From Planctomyces sp. (GTDB lineage Bacteria; Planctomycetota; Planctomycetia; Planctomycetales; Planctomycetaceae), in assembly GCA_005809115.1 (NCBI GenBank), contig SYLK01000022.1, positions 1-8,831 of the forward strand: 8,831 nt of DNA, written 5' to 3'. The translations under genes were made by a program, and so were the position numbers. The notes beneath the pieces are model-generated. The model searched no databases. It saw only the letters and a program-made list of their open reading frames with translations, and was not told where the DNA came from. Of the stretch, positions 1 through 6,305 are shown piece after piece (position 1 is the stretch's first letter; each line of letters begins with the position of its first letter).

Positions 1-2175
1 CGAGGATGTCAGCCGCACCATCTCTTCCACCCACTGCTCATAACTGCCGGAAAACTGCGGCAGTGAGTCCGCTTTCACAGCCGGCCAGAATCGCCGGAAA
101 CTTGAGACCAGCTGTTCGCGAATTCCGTCCAGTTCGCCCCTGTCCAGCTCGCCCTCAAACGTGGACTTGTGTGAGGCCAGCAGCAGCTGCGTCCGGGCAA
201 AGGAATCAACCGGCTGCGCCCGCCCGTTCCAGGCAATCGGAATCTTCGCAAAGCTATAGATGTTCATCGCCCCGGCGTCGACTCGCGGTGGACGCGCGCG
301 GCTGGCGAGCCAGCCAGCACAGATCAGCACCACCAGCACCGGCACACCCGCCCTCCAGATCGGCGACACCCGGGCCGCCGGTGACACCCGGGCCGCCGGT
401 GACACTGGCTGTCCTTCGCGGCCCTTGTCGGACGAACCGGGGGCCTGTGACTTTGCCGATCCATCCAGCCGCCGCAGATATCGCGAGACCGTCTGCCAGA
501 ACTGGGCAAACATCCCGAAGGAAACGATCATGCAGGCGATATAGGGGAGCATCCAGCCCGTATTTCGCACCACTGACAGCGTCGTTGCCTCCGTTCCGTC
601 TTCCAGCTTGTTGTAGCTGGACTGGTAAAATGTCTCACCCTGATACCGCAGCGGGTTGTTCATCCACAGGGTGAATTCTTCGGACGTCCCTTTCGCAGGC
701 TGGCTGATCACGATCGTCGAGCGATAATCGCGCGGTGTCGAGGAACCGACGTAGTTTGTGCGACTGACATCCACCAGGCGCACTTCGTAGGGACGGTAAT
801 TCCGCTGAAAACGCAGATAGAACTGATAATCCTGGCCGTCAACGCGAACCTGCTCGGCAATCGGCACAGACCGCATTTCACTGACATTCTGCGAGAGCAG
901 CAGCGACGACATGACGCGATCGGTACCGCGTTCCAGCACGTCAAGATAGACGGCGCTCTGGTCGCTCGAATCATCCATCCCGGTCACCGGATCCAGTGGC
1001 ACAGCCACGGCGAACGATCCCAGCCCCTCGCTGGTCCGGCTGTCGTCGTCCGGCAGGGCACTGCGGAGTTCGCTGTTGCGGAGGAACTTTCGCACCGCGA
1101 TGTCGAACGGAAGCGATTCCAGCCGGATGACCTGCCGCTCGGACGCCACGGCACCGGCGGCCTGCTCGAGCAACAACTCCGGCACGACCACAACCTTGTC
1201 ACTCCCGTCCGGCTGCCGCTGCACGATCGCAACTTCCCGTTCCCGAATATCTCTCAGGAAGCCGGTCGTCTGACCCTCGGTCAGCGCCAGCGTGTTCTCC
1301 TTGCCAAACACCCCCACCTGCAGCTCGCTGATCATCAGAAGTAGTACACCGACATGCAGCAGGACGATGCCACCCCGTTTTTCGAACAGCAGATTACAGC
1401 CCAGCAGCAGCACGAGTGAGCACGCGCCACCTTTCAGCAGCTGCCACAGAATTCGCATGGAAGAAATATTCAGACGGGCGGATTCGCCCTCGATCAGGAA
1501 ATATGCCAGGACGCCCAGCAGCCCCGTCCCGACGACTCCGAGAACCAGCCGGGCGGAGGCGGTCTGCGCCGAGTTCAGCGCCGCCTGAGCCAGAGTGACA
1601 GCGCCAGCCAGCCCCAGCACGCCCAGCAATGTCTGCCAGATCAACTCGGGTGGCAGGGCGAAATTTCCCGACTCGACCCCCGTCTGCGCGTTCCCGGTAA
1701 TGATCACCGCTGCCGTCAGCAGGATCCCCACGCCAGTGACCGCAAGGCCGGAATACAAGCGGATTCCTCTCGAACGGATGCGGAACTTCGTCAGATGGGC
1801 CGTGACAAGGTTCACCAGCATCAGGGAACCGATCAGCCAGCCGCCGGGAAACGGAAACCGGTGAAACGGCGCCAGCCGCTCCCAGTCATAATTCGCCAGC
1901 GAAGGAAACATTGACGGAGGAAAAAAATCCGCCACCTGAACCCAGGCCACGTAAGTCCGGAAATACTCGGACATCACCAGCCAGACATCCCGCCGACTCT
2001 GCGCCAGACTGCCCACAAACACAATGAACATCGCCAGCGCAAACAGCACCACCGTCAGCTTCAGCGACGAAGCAATGGCCAGAAACCGTGCCGCAGCCAC
2101 CGAACAGCCACGCGCCAAAGCAGATACCGCCTCGGCGTCTTCCCGAAAATCGCCCGGTACAGCAGATGTGGACAT
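1..2175 (-). CDS. ResB-CcsA type cytochrome c biogenesis fusion protein (C-terminus beyond window)
   Basis: Membrane protein of System II cytochrome c maturation, which moves haem to the outer face of the membrane and joins it to apocytochrome CXXCH motifs. The frame is open from ATG 2175 to base 1, giving 725 residues with no stop. Visible hydrophobic segments lie near residues 31-58, 112-130, 142-161, 181-200, 210-228, 250-281 and 541-562. His274 in LLHVGVLLL fits a ResB/Ccs1 membrane histidine. Residues about 285-540 form the large soluble domain (FYQSSYNK near its end), as in ResB. After a linker carrying a VSPAAR repeat and another membrane segment (606-624) comes IPIAWNGRAQPVDSFAR, which resembles the region before CcsA in fused ResB-CcsA proteins. 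The CcsA haem-handling WWD motif would lie outside the window. The start follows the upstream stop by two bases, with an AAGGGA ribosome site 5 bases before ATG. The ResB half is secure; the CcsA half is inferred. Confidence 0.9.
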   Translation of the reverse strand, partial: MSTSAVPGDFREDAEAVSALARGCSVAAARFLAIASSLKLTVVLFALAMFIVFVGSLAQSRRDVWLVMSEYFRTYVAWVQVADFFPPSMFPSLANYDWERLAPFHRFPFPGGWLIGSLMLVNLVTAHLTKFRIRSRGIRLYSGLAVTGVGILLTAAVIITGNAQTGVESGNFALPPELIWQTLLGVLGLAGAVTLAQAALNSAQTASARLVLGVVGTGLLGVLAYFLIEGESARLNISSMRILWQLLKGGACSLVLLLGCNLLFEKRGGIVLLHVGVLLLMISELQVGVFGKENTLALTEGQTTGFLRDIREREVAIVQRQPDGSDKVVVVPELLLEQAAGAVASERQVIRLESLPFDIAVRKFLRNSELRSALPDDDSRTSEGLGSFAVAVPLDPVTGMDDSSDQSAVYLDVLERGTDRVMSSLLLSQNVSEMRSVPIAEQVRVDGQDYQFYLRFQRNYRPYEVRLVDVSRTNYVGSSTPRDYRSTIVISQPAKGTSEEFTLWMNNPLRYQGETFYQSSYNKLEDGTEATTLSVVRNTGWMLPYIACMIVSFGMFAQFWQTVSRYLRRLDGSAKSQAPGSSDKGREGQPVSPAARVSPAARVSPIWRAGVPVLVVLICAGWLASRARPPRVDAGAMNIYSFAKIPIAWNGRAQPVDSFARTQLLLASHKSTFEGELDRGELDGIREQLVSSFRRFWPAVKADSLPQFSGSYEQWVEEMVRLTSS
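365..405. repeat. In-frame 18-bp tandem repeat inside the ResB-CcsA gene
   Basis: Two perfect copies of GACACCCGGGCCGCCGGT (365-382, 383-400) and the first five bases of a third. The unit is a multiple of three and encodes VSPAAR, residues 591-602 of the fusion, in the Pro/Ala-rich linker between the last ResB-half membrane segment and the next one. Copy number changes here would alter only linker length. Confidence 0.9.
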
Positions 2176-2177
2176 GA

Positions 2178-2747
2178 CTATCCCTTCCCCGGTTGTTCGA
2201 GACTCAGATGCTCACAGAAATCGCGGAACGACTGTCGGAGCTGGCCTGCAGTCGCATTCGGACTGCGATATTTGAAGACCCACAGCGACTGCACGTGAGG
2301 TATCAACAGCCCCAGAATTGTTTCTTCATCGCCCTTCAGTTCAACCCAGGAAGCGCCGGAAATGCCGGATTCCAGAGCCTGCGCGGCCCGCAGCGCTTCT
2401 TCCTCAGAAACCGCCGGCAGACTGATCTGACCGCGCCACCGCGCGATCTGTGCCGCAACTCCCGCGGTGCCCGGCAGCTCACTCAATGTGATTCGCGCTT
2501 CTCCCGGCTCCTCACGTGGGCCGGCGGCCCAGGCGACAACGCTGAACTGGTCATTCGACGCCGACCTCCACTCGGTCGGCACCTTCCAGCGGAAGGGTAT
2601 GACAGGAAACTGACTGCGAATCGCTTCCGTAGTGACAACCCGCTGCTTTTCGGCGGGAACCACGTATTCGCGAACCTCGGGCCGCTCCCCGCATCCGACG
2701 CCAGTGAGGAGTCCGTGGATCAAACAGATTCTCAGGAGATTTCGCAT
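2178..2747 (-). CDS. Predicted lipoprotein next to cytochrome c biogenesis gene, function unknown
   Basis: 189 residues from ATG 2747. The N-terminus MRNLLRICLIHGLLTGVGC has a short basic start, a hydrophobic core and Cys19, which together look like a lipoprotein signal, although the -3 residue is Gly rather than the usual Leu. The mature part has WKVPTEWR (about 51-58), a middle ARWRGQISLP segment, and a C-terminal part with PHVQSLWVFKYR and a helix ending FCEHLSLEQPGKG. I recall similar WRGQ-x-LP proteins of unknown function beside fused ResB/CcsA genes in planctomycetes; this is memory, not a search. The stop is two bases from the start of the assembly gene, so the two are probably one operon, and a role in haem delivery or apocytochrome handling outside the membrane is a reasonable guess. 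The frame stays open upstream to an ATG at 3038, but that extension would bury the signal peptide, so the internal start is preferred. No strong ribosome site is visible. Confidence 0.8.
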   Translation of the reverse strand: MRNLLRICLIHGLLTGVGCGERPEVREYVVPAEKQRVVTTEAIRSQFPVIPFRWKVPTEWRSASNDQFSVVAWAAGPREEPGEARITLSELPGTAGVAAQIARWRGQISLPAVSEEEALRAAQALESGISGASWVELKGDEETILGLLIPHVQSLWVFKYRSPNATAGQLRQSFRDFCEHLSLEQPGKG

Positions 2748-3030
2748 AAAAGATTCAGGAAATGAGTGTCGAATATCGCACACACAAGGCGACATCGGAA
2801 AAACACCACGCCAGCTGACAGGGCTGGTCATGGCTGACCGAGGCAGGATACACGACAGGCGATTCCCTTGTCGCGGCCAGCGAAACACGGGAACCGAAAC
2901 TTCAGGTGGGACGGACTTCACAGCCCAGCCAATTCTACGGAACTGGACCACGAAATTCACGGAAGTCTCGGCCCGAACACCAAAGTCCCTCATATTTGAC
3001 CGAATTCTCCGAATTCCCCCTTCTCCTGTC

Positions 3031-3100
3031 GCCGCCATCGGCGGTTATCGCCGCCATCGGCGGTTATCGCCGCCATCGGCGGTTATCACCGCCATCGGCG
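3031..3100. repeat. 19-bp tandem repeat with hairpin core, 3.7 copies
   Basis: Three perfect copies of GCCGCCATCGGCGGTTATC (3031-3049, 3050-3068, 3069-3087) and a partial fourth copy with one G-to-A change at its start (3088-3100). Each unit contains CCGCC-ATC-GGCGG, a 5-bp stem with a 3-base loop. The period is not a multiple of three, which argues against coding. It is a compact tandem array, unlike a CRISPR, since there are no unique spacers. Confidence 0.92.
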
Positions 3101-3144
3101 AACCCACTCGAGCCTGTGCTGATGCATCAAGGCTGAGTTGATGC

Positions 3145-3179
3145 AATTGACGCCTCTGTTCTCCAGTCACGCGTCAATT
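3145..3179. promoter_or_regulatory. 9-bp perfect inverted repeat with 17-base spacer, possible operator
   Basis: AATTGACGC (3145-3153) pairs exactly with GCGTCAATT (3171-3179). The arms are AT/GC mixed and 26 bp apart centre to centre, roughly two and a half helical turns. The position in the divergent region suits a regulator site or a transcript hairpin. There is no T-tract to suggest a terminator. The regulator is unknown. Confidence 0.5.
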
Positions 3180-3286
3180 CGTTTGCAGCTCCACGGGGAC
3201 ACCCGCCCGGGCCCTGCCGCGGACATCAGGAATTTTCGAATCGACGCGCAGGAAATCCTCGGGACAGCTACAATCTGACGCGGCCG

Positions 3287-3356
3287 TCTCACTGCTGCGG
3301 TCTCGCTGCTGCGGTCTCGCTGCGGCGGTTCCGCTGCCGCAGTTCCGCGGCAGCGG
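3287..3356. repeat. Degenerate 14-bp tandem repeat, five units
   Basis: Five consecutive 14-base units of the form TCTCGCTGCTGCGG lie at 3287-3300, 3301-3314, 3315-3328, 3329-3342 and 3343-3356. The first three differ by one or two bases each, and the last two drift further (TTCCGCTGCCGCAG, TTCCGCGGCAGCGG). The drift in the last two units creates the perfect hairpin recorded separately. Confidence 0.8.
3331..3356. other. Perfect 10-bp stem hairpin upstream of hemE
   Basis: CCGCTGCCGC (3331-3340), loop AGTTCC, GCGGCAGCGG (3347-3356). All ten pairs match and nine of them are G-C pairs or flanked by them, so the structure should be very stable in RNA or as a DNA cruciform. It has no following T-run, so a classical terminator is unlikely. 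It lies about 180 bases before the preferred hemE start and could sit in that gene's leader if transcription begins upstream of it. Confidence 0.6.
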
Positions 3357-3538
3357 CCCACTTTCCGACCTGCCAGTCTGCTGAGGACCGTTCAAGAAAT
3401 CCCGGAAGCATCAGCCGACAAGTGCCGCCGTCCGTTTTCTCCCCGGGAACCGTGGGCGTCCGGCCACAGGCGGATTACCAGATCGGACAATTGTTTCGCG
3501 AGCGCTCCCTGAAAACTTTTCACCGAAAGCCCAGCCAC

Positions 3539-4603
3539 GTGCCATCTGAACCGGCCCAGCCATCCGACGCTCTGCATCACAGCCGATTCATGAGGGCAGT
3601 GCGCCGGGAACGCGTTGAGACCACACCCGTGTGGATCATGCGGCAGGCCGGGCGTTATCTGCCTGAATACATGGCGGTGCGGAGCAAGGTCACGTTCATG
3701 GAGCTGTGCAAGTCTCCTGAACTCGCCTGCGAGGTGACGGTCACGGCGCAGCGAGTTCTGGGTGTTGACGCCGCGATCCTGTTCGCCGATCTGCTGCCAA
3801 TCCTCGAACCCATGGGAATTGATCTCGAATACCAGAAAGGTGAAGGACCGGTCATCCACAACCCGCTCCGCACCGCAGCTGACATCGACCGCCTGATCGC
3901 ACTCGAATCCGTCGAGTCCCTGGATTACGTGTTTCAGGCGGTGCGGCTGATCCGGGCGGCACTGCCGGCTGACATCCCGCTGCTGGGATTCGCCGGAGCA
4001 CCGTTCACTCTGGCGTCGTACTGCCTTGAAGGCGGAGGTTCCAGGAACTACGTGCACACGAAATCCCTGATGTACAATGATGAAGGTGCGTGGAATGCCC
4101 TGATGACGCGACTTGTGGATTCTGTCATCCTGTACCTGCTGGCGCAGGTGGCCGCCGGCTGCCAGGCAGTTCAGGTCTTCGACAGCTGGGCCGGGTGCCT
4201 CTCGCCGGCTGATTACCGCCGGTACGTGCTGCCGCATTCACAAAGGCTGATCGCGGCAGTGTCACAGGAAGCTCCCGTCATCAATTTTCTGACCGGGAAT
4301 CCGGCATTGCTCCCGCTGCAGCGAGAGGCGGGGGGAGCCGTGATGGGGATTGACTGGCGTGTCGAACTGAATGATGCCTGGGACACGTTGGGAAATCAGG
4401 TCGCCGTCCAGGGGAATCTCGACCCGGTTTCACTCTACGCAGAGCTCCCGGTCCTGAAGCAGCGAGTCGAACACGTGCTGCGGGCAGCCGCTGGCCGCCA
4501 GGGCCATATCTTCAATCTGGGCCACGGCGTGATGCCCGATATGAATCCGGAGCACGTCAGGGCGCTGGTAGAGTTCGTCCATGAATCGAGGATTCCGCGG
4601 TGA
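3539..4603 (+). CDS. hemE: Uroporphyrinogen decarboxylase HemE
   Basis: Cytoplasmic enzyme of haem synthesis that removes four carboxyl groups from uroporphyrinogen III to give coproporphyrinogen III, without a cofactor. The 354-residue product from GTG 3539 has the family's normal length and every signature: MRQAGRYLPEY with substrate-binding Arg35 and Arg39, FADLLPI with catalytic Asp84, FAGAPFTLASYCLEGGGS with Tyr161, VFDSWAG with Ser216, and FNLGHGV with His329. The frame is open back to a GTG at 3422, which would add 39 residues with no counterpart in the family (usual enzymes have only some 10-15 residues before the RF-RA motif), so the later GTG is preferred. Neither start has a strong ribosome site. 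The stop overlaps the start of the next haem gene, so the pair is an operon. Confidence 0.96.
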   Translation: MPSEPAQPSDALHHSRFMRAVRRERVETTPVWIMRQAGRYLPEYMAVRSKVTFMELCKSPELACEVTVTAQRVLGVDAAILFADLLPILEPMGIDLEYQKGEGPVIHNPLRTAADIDRLIALESVESLDYVFQAVRLIRAALPADIPLLGFAGAPFTLASYCLEGGGSRNYVHTKSLMYNDEGAWNALMTRLVDSVILYLLAQVAAGCQAVQVFDSWAGCLSPADYRRYVLPHSQRLIAAVSQEAPVINFLTGNPALLPLQREAGGAVMGIDWRVELNDAWDTLGNQVAVQGNLDPVSLYAELPVLKQRVEHVLRAAAGRQGHIFNLGHGVMPDMNPEHVRALVEFVHESRIPR

Positions 4604-6105
4604 TGCCGGCTGAAACGCCTCTCCGCGTGGCCATCATCGGGGCAGGAATCACCGGTCTGGCCGCCGCACACCGCCTCGCGGCAGGTTCCCGCGAGACGGC
4701 CATCACCGTCCTGGAATCTGCGGGCCGCACGGGCGGTATCATCCGGACCGCGCAGCGTGACGACTTCCTCATGGAACTGGGACCGGATTCATTCATCACG
4801 AACAAACCCGGAGCCATACAACTGTGTGAAGAGGTGGGGCTGGCTGATCAGTTGATTGCGACCGACGAGACCTGGCGACGTTCTCTGGTGCTGCGAAATG
4901 GCCGGCCAATGCCGGTTCCCGAAGGCTTTCTCCTGATGGCGCCCTCCAGCCCCTGGGCGATTGCGACGACTCCAATTCTGTCGCCGCTCGGCAGGCTGCG
5001 CCTGCTGGCGGAAGTCCTCGTCAGGCCGCGGCCGCCAGGGAATGACGAATCCCTCGCCGATTTCGTCCGCCGCCGATTCGGGAGGCAGACCCTGGACCGG
5101 CTGGTGCAGCCGCTGGTGGGTGGCATTTATACGTCGGATCCGGAGAAACTGAGTCTGCTGGCAACACTTCCCCGGTTCCCGGAACTGGAACGGGTCTACG
5201 GCAGTGTCATCCGGGGTACGCTGGCTCAGCAGCGACAGAAGTCAGCCGCGCAGCGTCGAGATTCCGGCGGCAGCGGAGCGCGGTACAACCTGTTTCTGAC
5301 GCCGCGTTATGGCCTGTCACAGCTGACGGATGCGGTGACCAGAGCCTGCGCGGCGTCCGGCCGAGTCACGCTTTCGCTTCAATGCCGCGTTTCCTCAGTG
5401 GCACCGTACGACTTCGGAAAAGACAGCGAGGACGAACGGCGCGACGCGGATCCGCCAGTGAAGCACCGGGGAAACGAGTGGTGCTTGCGGATCGAGGGTG
5501 ACTCGCAGCCTCACCGATTCGATGCTGTCATTCTGACGCTGCCCACGCATCAGTGCGCACGACTGCTCAGCCACGATCGATGTGCCGATCTGCGGACGGC
5601 CCTGCATGACATTCCGTATGCCTCCAGCGCGATCGTCGTCAGCGGGCATGATCTCAGCGATTTTGACCACCCGCTGGATGCGTTCGGACTGGTCGTGCCG
5701 CATATCGAACGGCGAAGTGTGCTGGCCGTGTCGTTTTCCAGCCGAAAGTTTCCCGGACGCGCTCCGGAAGGGAAAATTCTGCTGCGAACCTTCATCGGTG
5801 GTGCCATGCAGCCGGAGCTGCTGCAGCAGGATGACGCGGCGCTGCAGGCCCTGACGGACCGCGAACTGCGATCCATGCTGAAAATGAAGAGATCGCCCCG
5901 GCTGGTCGAGGTCGTGCGATATTCTCAGGCGATGCCCCAGTATCATGTGGGCCACCTGGATCGCGTCGCCCGGATTCAACAGCTCTCAGCCCAGTGGCCG
6001 GGACTTGAGCTCGCCGGCAGCGCCTATCACGGAGTCGGTATTCCCGACAGTATCGCCAGCGGCCGCGCGGCAGCAGATCGCGTGCTTGCAGCCTGGACCT
6101 CCTGA
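4603..6105 (+). CDS. hemY: Oxygen-dependent protoporphyrinogen (or coproporphyrinogen) oxidase, FAD enzyme
   Basis: Flavoprotein that oxidises a porphyrinogen to the porphyrin late in haem synthesis, normally at the membrane surface. The 500-residue protein begins with a Rossmann FAD motif, VAIIGAGITGLAAAHRL (Gly13, Gly15, Gly18), then VLESAGRTGGIIRT, followed by FLMELGPDSF. Typical family features continue with FLLMAPSSP, LVGGIYTSDPEKLS and RYGLSQLTDAV, and the C-terminal LAGSAYHGVGIPDSIASGR (470-488) closes the FAD site. A charged stretch at about 268-292 looks like an insertion between beta strands and partly explains why it is longer than the usual 450-480. Start choice is open: ATG 4603 overlaps the hemE stop by one base; GTG 4600 overlaps by four and sits 7 bases after GAGGA (4588-4592). 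Also named hemG; whether it uses proto- or coproporphyrinogen cannot be read from sequence. Confidence 0.93.
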   Translation: MPAETPLRVAIIGAGITGLAAAHRLAAGSRETAITVLESAGRTGGIIRTAQRDDFLMELGPDSFITNKPGAIQLCEEVGLADQLIATDETWRRSLVLRNGRPMPVPEGFLLMAPSSPWAIATTPILSPLGRLRLLAEVLVRPRPPGNDESLADFVRRRFGRQTLDRLVQPLVGGIYTSDPEKLSLLATLPRFPELERVYGSVIRGTLAQQRQKSAAQRRDSGGSGARYNLFLTPRYGLSQLTDAVTRACAASGRVTLSLQCRVSSVAPYDFGKDSEDERRDADPPVKHRGNEWCLRIEGDSQPHRFDAVILTLPTHQCARLLSHDRCADLRTALHDIPYASSAIVVSGHDLSDFDHPLDAFGLVVPHIERRSVLAVSFSSRKFPGRAPEGKILLRTFIGGAMQPELLQQDDAALQALTDRELRSMLKMKRSPRLVEVVRYSQAMPQYHVGHLDRVARIQQLSAQWPGLELAGSAYHGVGIPDSIASGRAAADRVLAAWTS

Positions 6106-6141
6106 CGGCTGACAACCTGACACTGTTTCGCTAGCCTTTGT

Positions 6142-6169
6142 ACCGGGTGACCTTCAGGTCCCTGCCGGT
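6142..6169 (+). other. Weak interrupted hairpin downstream of hemY
   Basis: ACCGG (6142-6146) pairs with CCGGT (6165-6169), and inside it GACC (6149-6152) pairs with GGTC (6157-6160) around loop TTCA. The internal loop is uneven and no T-run follows. It is the only structure seen in the 164-base gap between hemY and the DUF1080 gene and might mark the end of the haem transcript, but it could be chance. Confidence 0.25.
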
Positions 6170-6257
6170 GCCGGGATGCGCTGGTCGTCACACACAATTC
6201 CGCGGCGCACCGGCCTGAGCGCCGTGCCGCGAAGTCTCGTTCCCATCCTTCCTCGCC

Positions 6258-6267
6258 GGAGATCTCC
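6258..6267 (+). promoter_or_regulatory. Ribosome binding site inside a 10-bp palindrome, DUF1080 gene
   Basis: GGAG at 6258-6261 lies 8 bases before ATG 6270, good spacing, and supports the first of several possible starts. The same bases form the perfect palindrome GGAGATCTCC. A palindrome without a loop is not a simple RNA hairpin, but it could be a protein site or could promote transcript pairing. Confidence 0.55.
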
Positions 6268-6269
6268 TG

Positions 6270-6305
6270 ATGTCTCAGATGATGTCTCAGATGATGTCTC
6301 AGAAA
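6270..6305 (+). repeat. Triplicated 12-bp unit carrying the start codons of the DUF1080 gene
   Basis: ATGTCTCAGATG occurs at 6270-6281 and 6282-6293, with a third copy ending AAA instead of ATG at 6294-6305. It encodes MSQM-MSQM-MSQK, so five in-frame ATG codons (6270, 6279, 6282, 6291, 6294) fall within 27 bases. The signal peptide would work from the last one as well as from the first. Confidence 0.95.

Larger units (their letters stand above)
2748..3538. other. Long divergent intergenic region between lipoprotein/ccs unit and hemE unit
   Basis: About 790 bases without a believable gene. The open frames here have low-complexity, Arg/Ser/Pro-rich translations without recognisable domains, and several simply read through repeats. 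The stretch separates two units transcribed away from each other, so it should hold both promoters and leaders. I could not assign a convincing -35/-10 pair on either strand. Its content is two different tandem repeats (3031-3100 and 3287-3356) and an inverted repeat (3145-3179), listed separately, plus a 10-bp palindrome TGATGCATCA at 3120-3129. Confidence 0.7.

Noticed and set aside
6..674. 222-codon plus-strand open frame and other short plus-strand frames across 1-2275
   Set aside because: All lie opposite the continuous ResB-CcsA reading frame, and their translations are Arg/Ser/Pro-rich without domains.
2748..3038. N-terminal extension of the lipoprotein to an ATG at 3038 (286 residues)
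   Set aside because: It would put the hydrophobic lipoprotein signal in the middle of the protein, and the extra 97 residues are low-complexity with no domain.
3031..3356. Possible CRISPR array
   Set aside because: The repeats are directly abutting, too short and of two unrelated types; there are no unique spacers and no cas genes.
3174..3395. Minus-strand open frame over the 14-bp repeats
   Set aside because: The translation (RPQQRDRSSETA) simply mirrors the DNA repeat; there is no ribosome site or conserved feature.
3422..3538. Upstream GTG start for hemE adding 39 residues
   Set aside because: The family needs only a short lead before the RF-RA motif; the extension has no homology I recognise and no better ribosome site.
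3392..4237. 281-codon open frame on the minus strand
   Set aside because: It lies opposite hemE, whose catalytic motifs are all intact; the frame is an antisense by-product of GC-rich codon use.
6117..6145. Possible promoter CTGACA with GTACCG for the DUF1080 gene
   Set aside because: The -10 element does not resemble the consensus; too weak to call.
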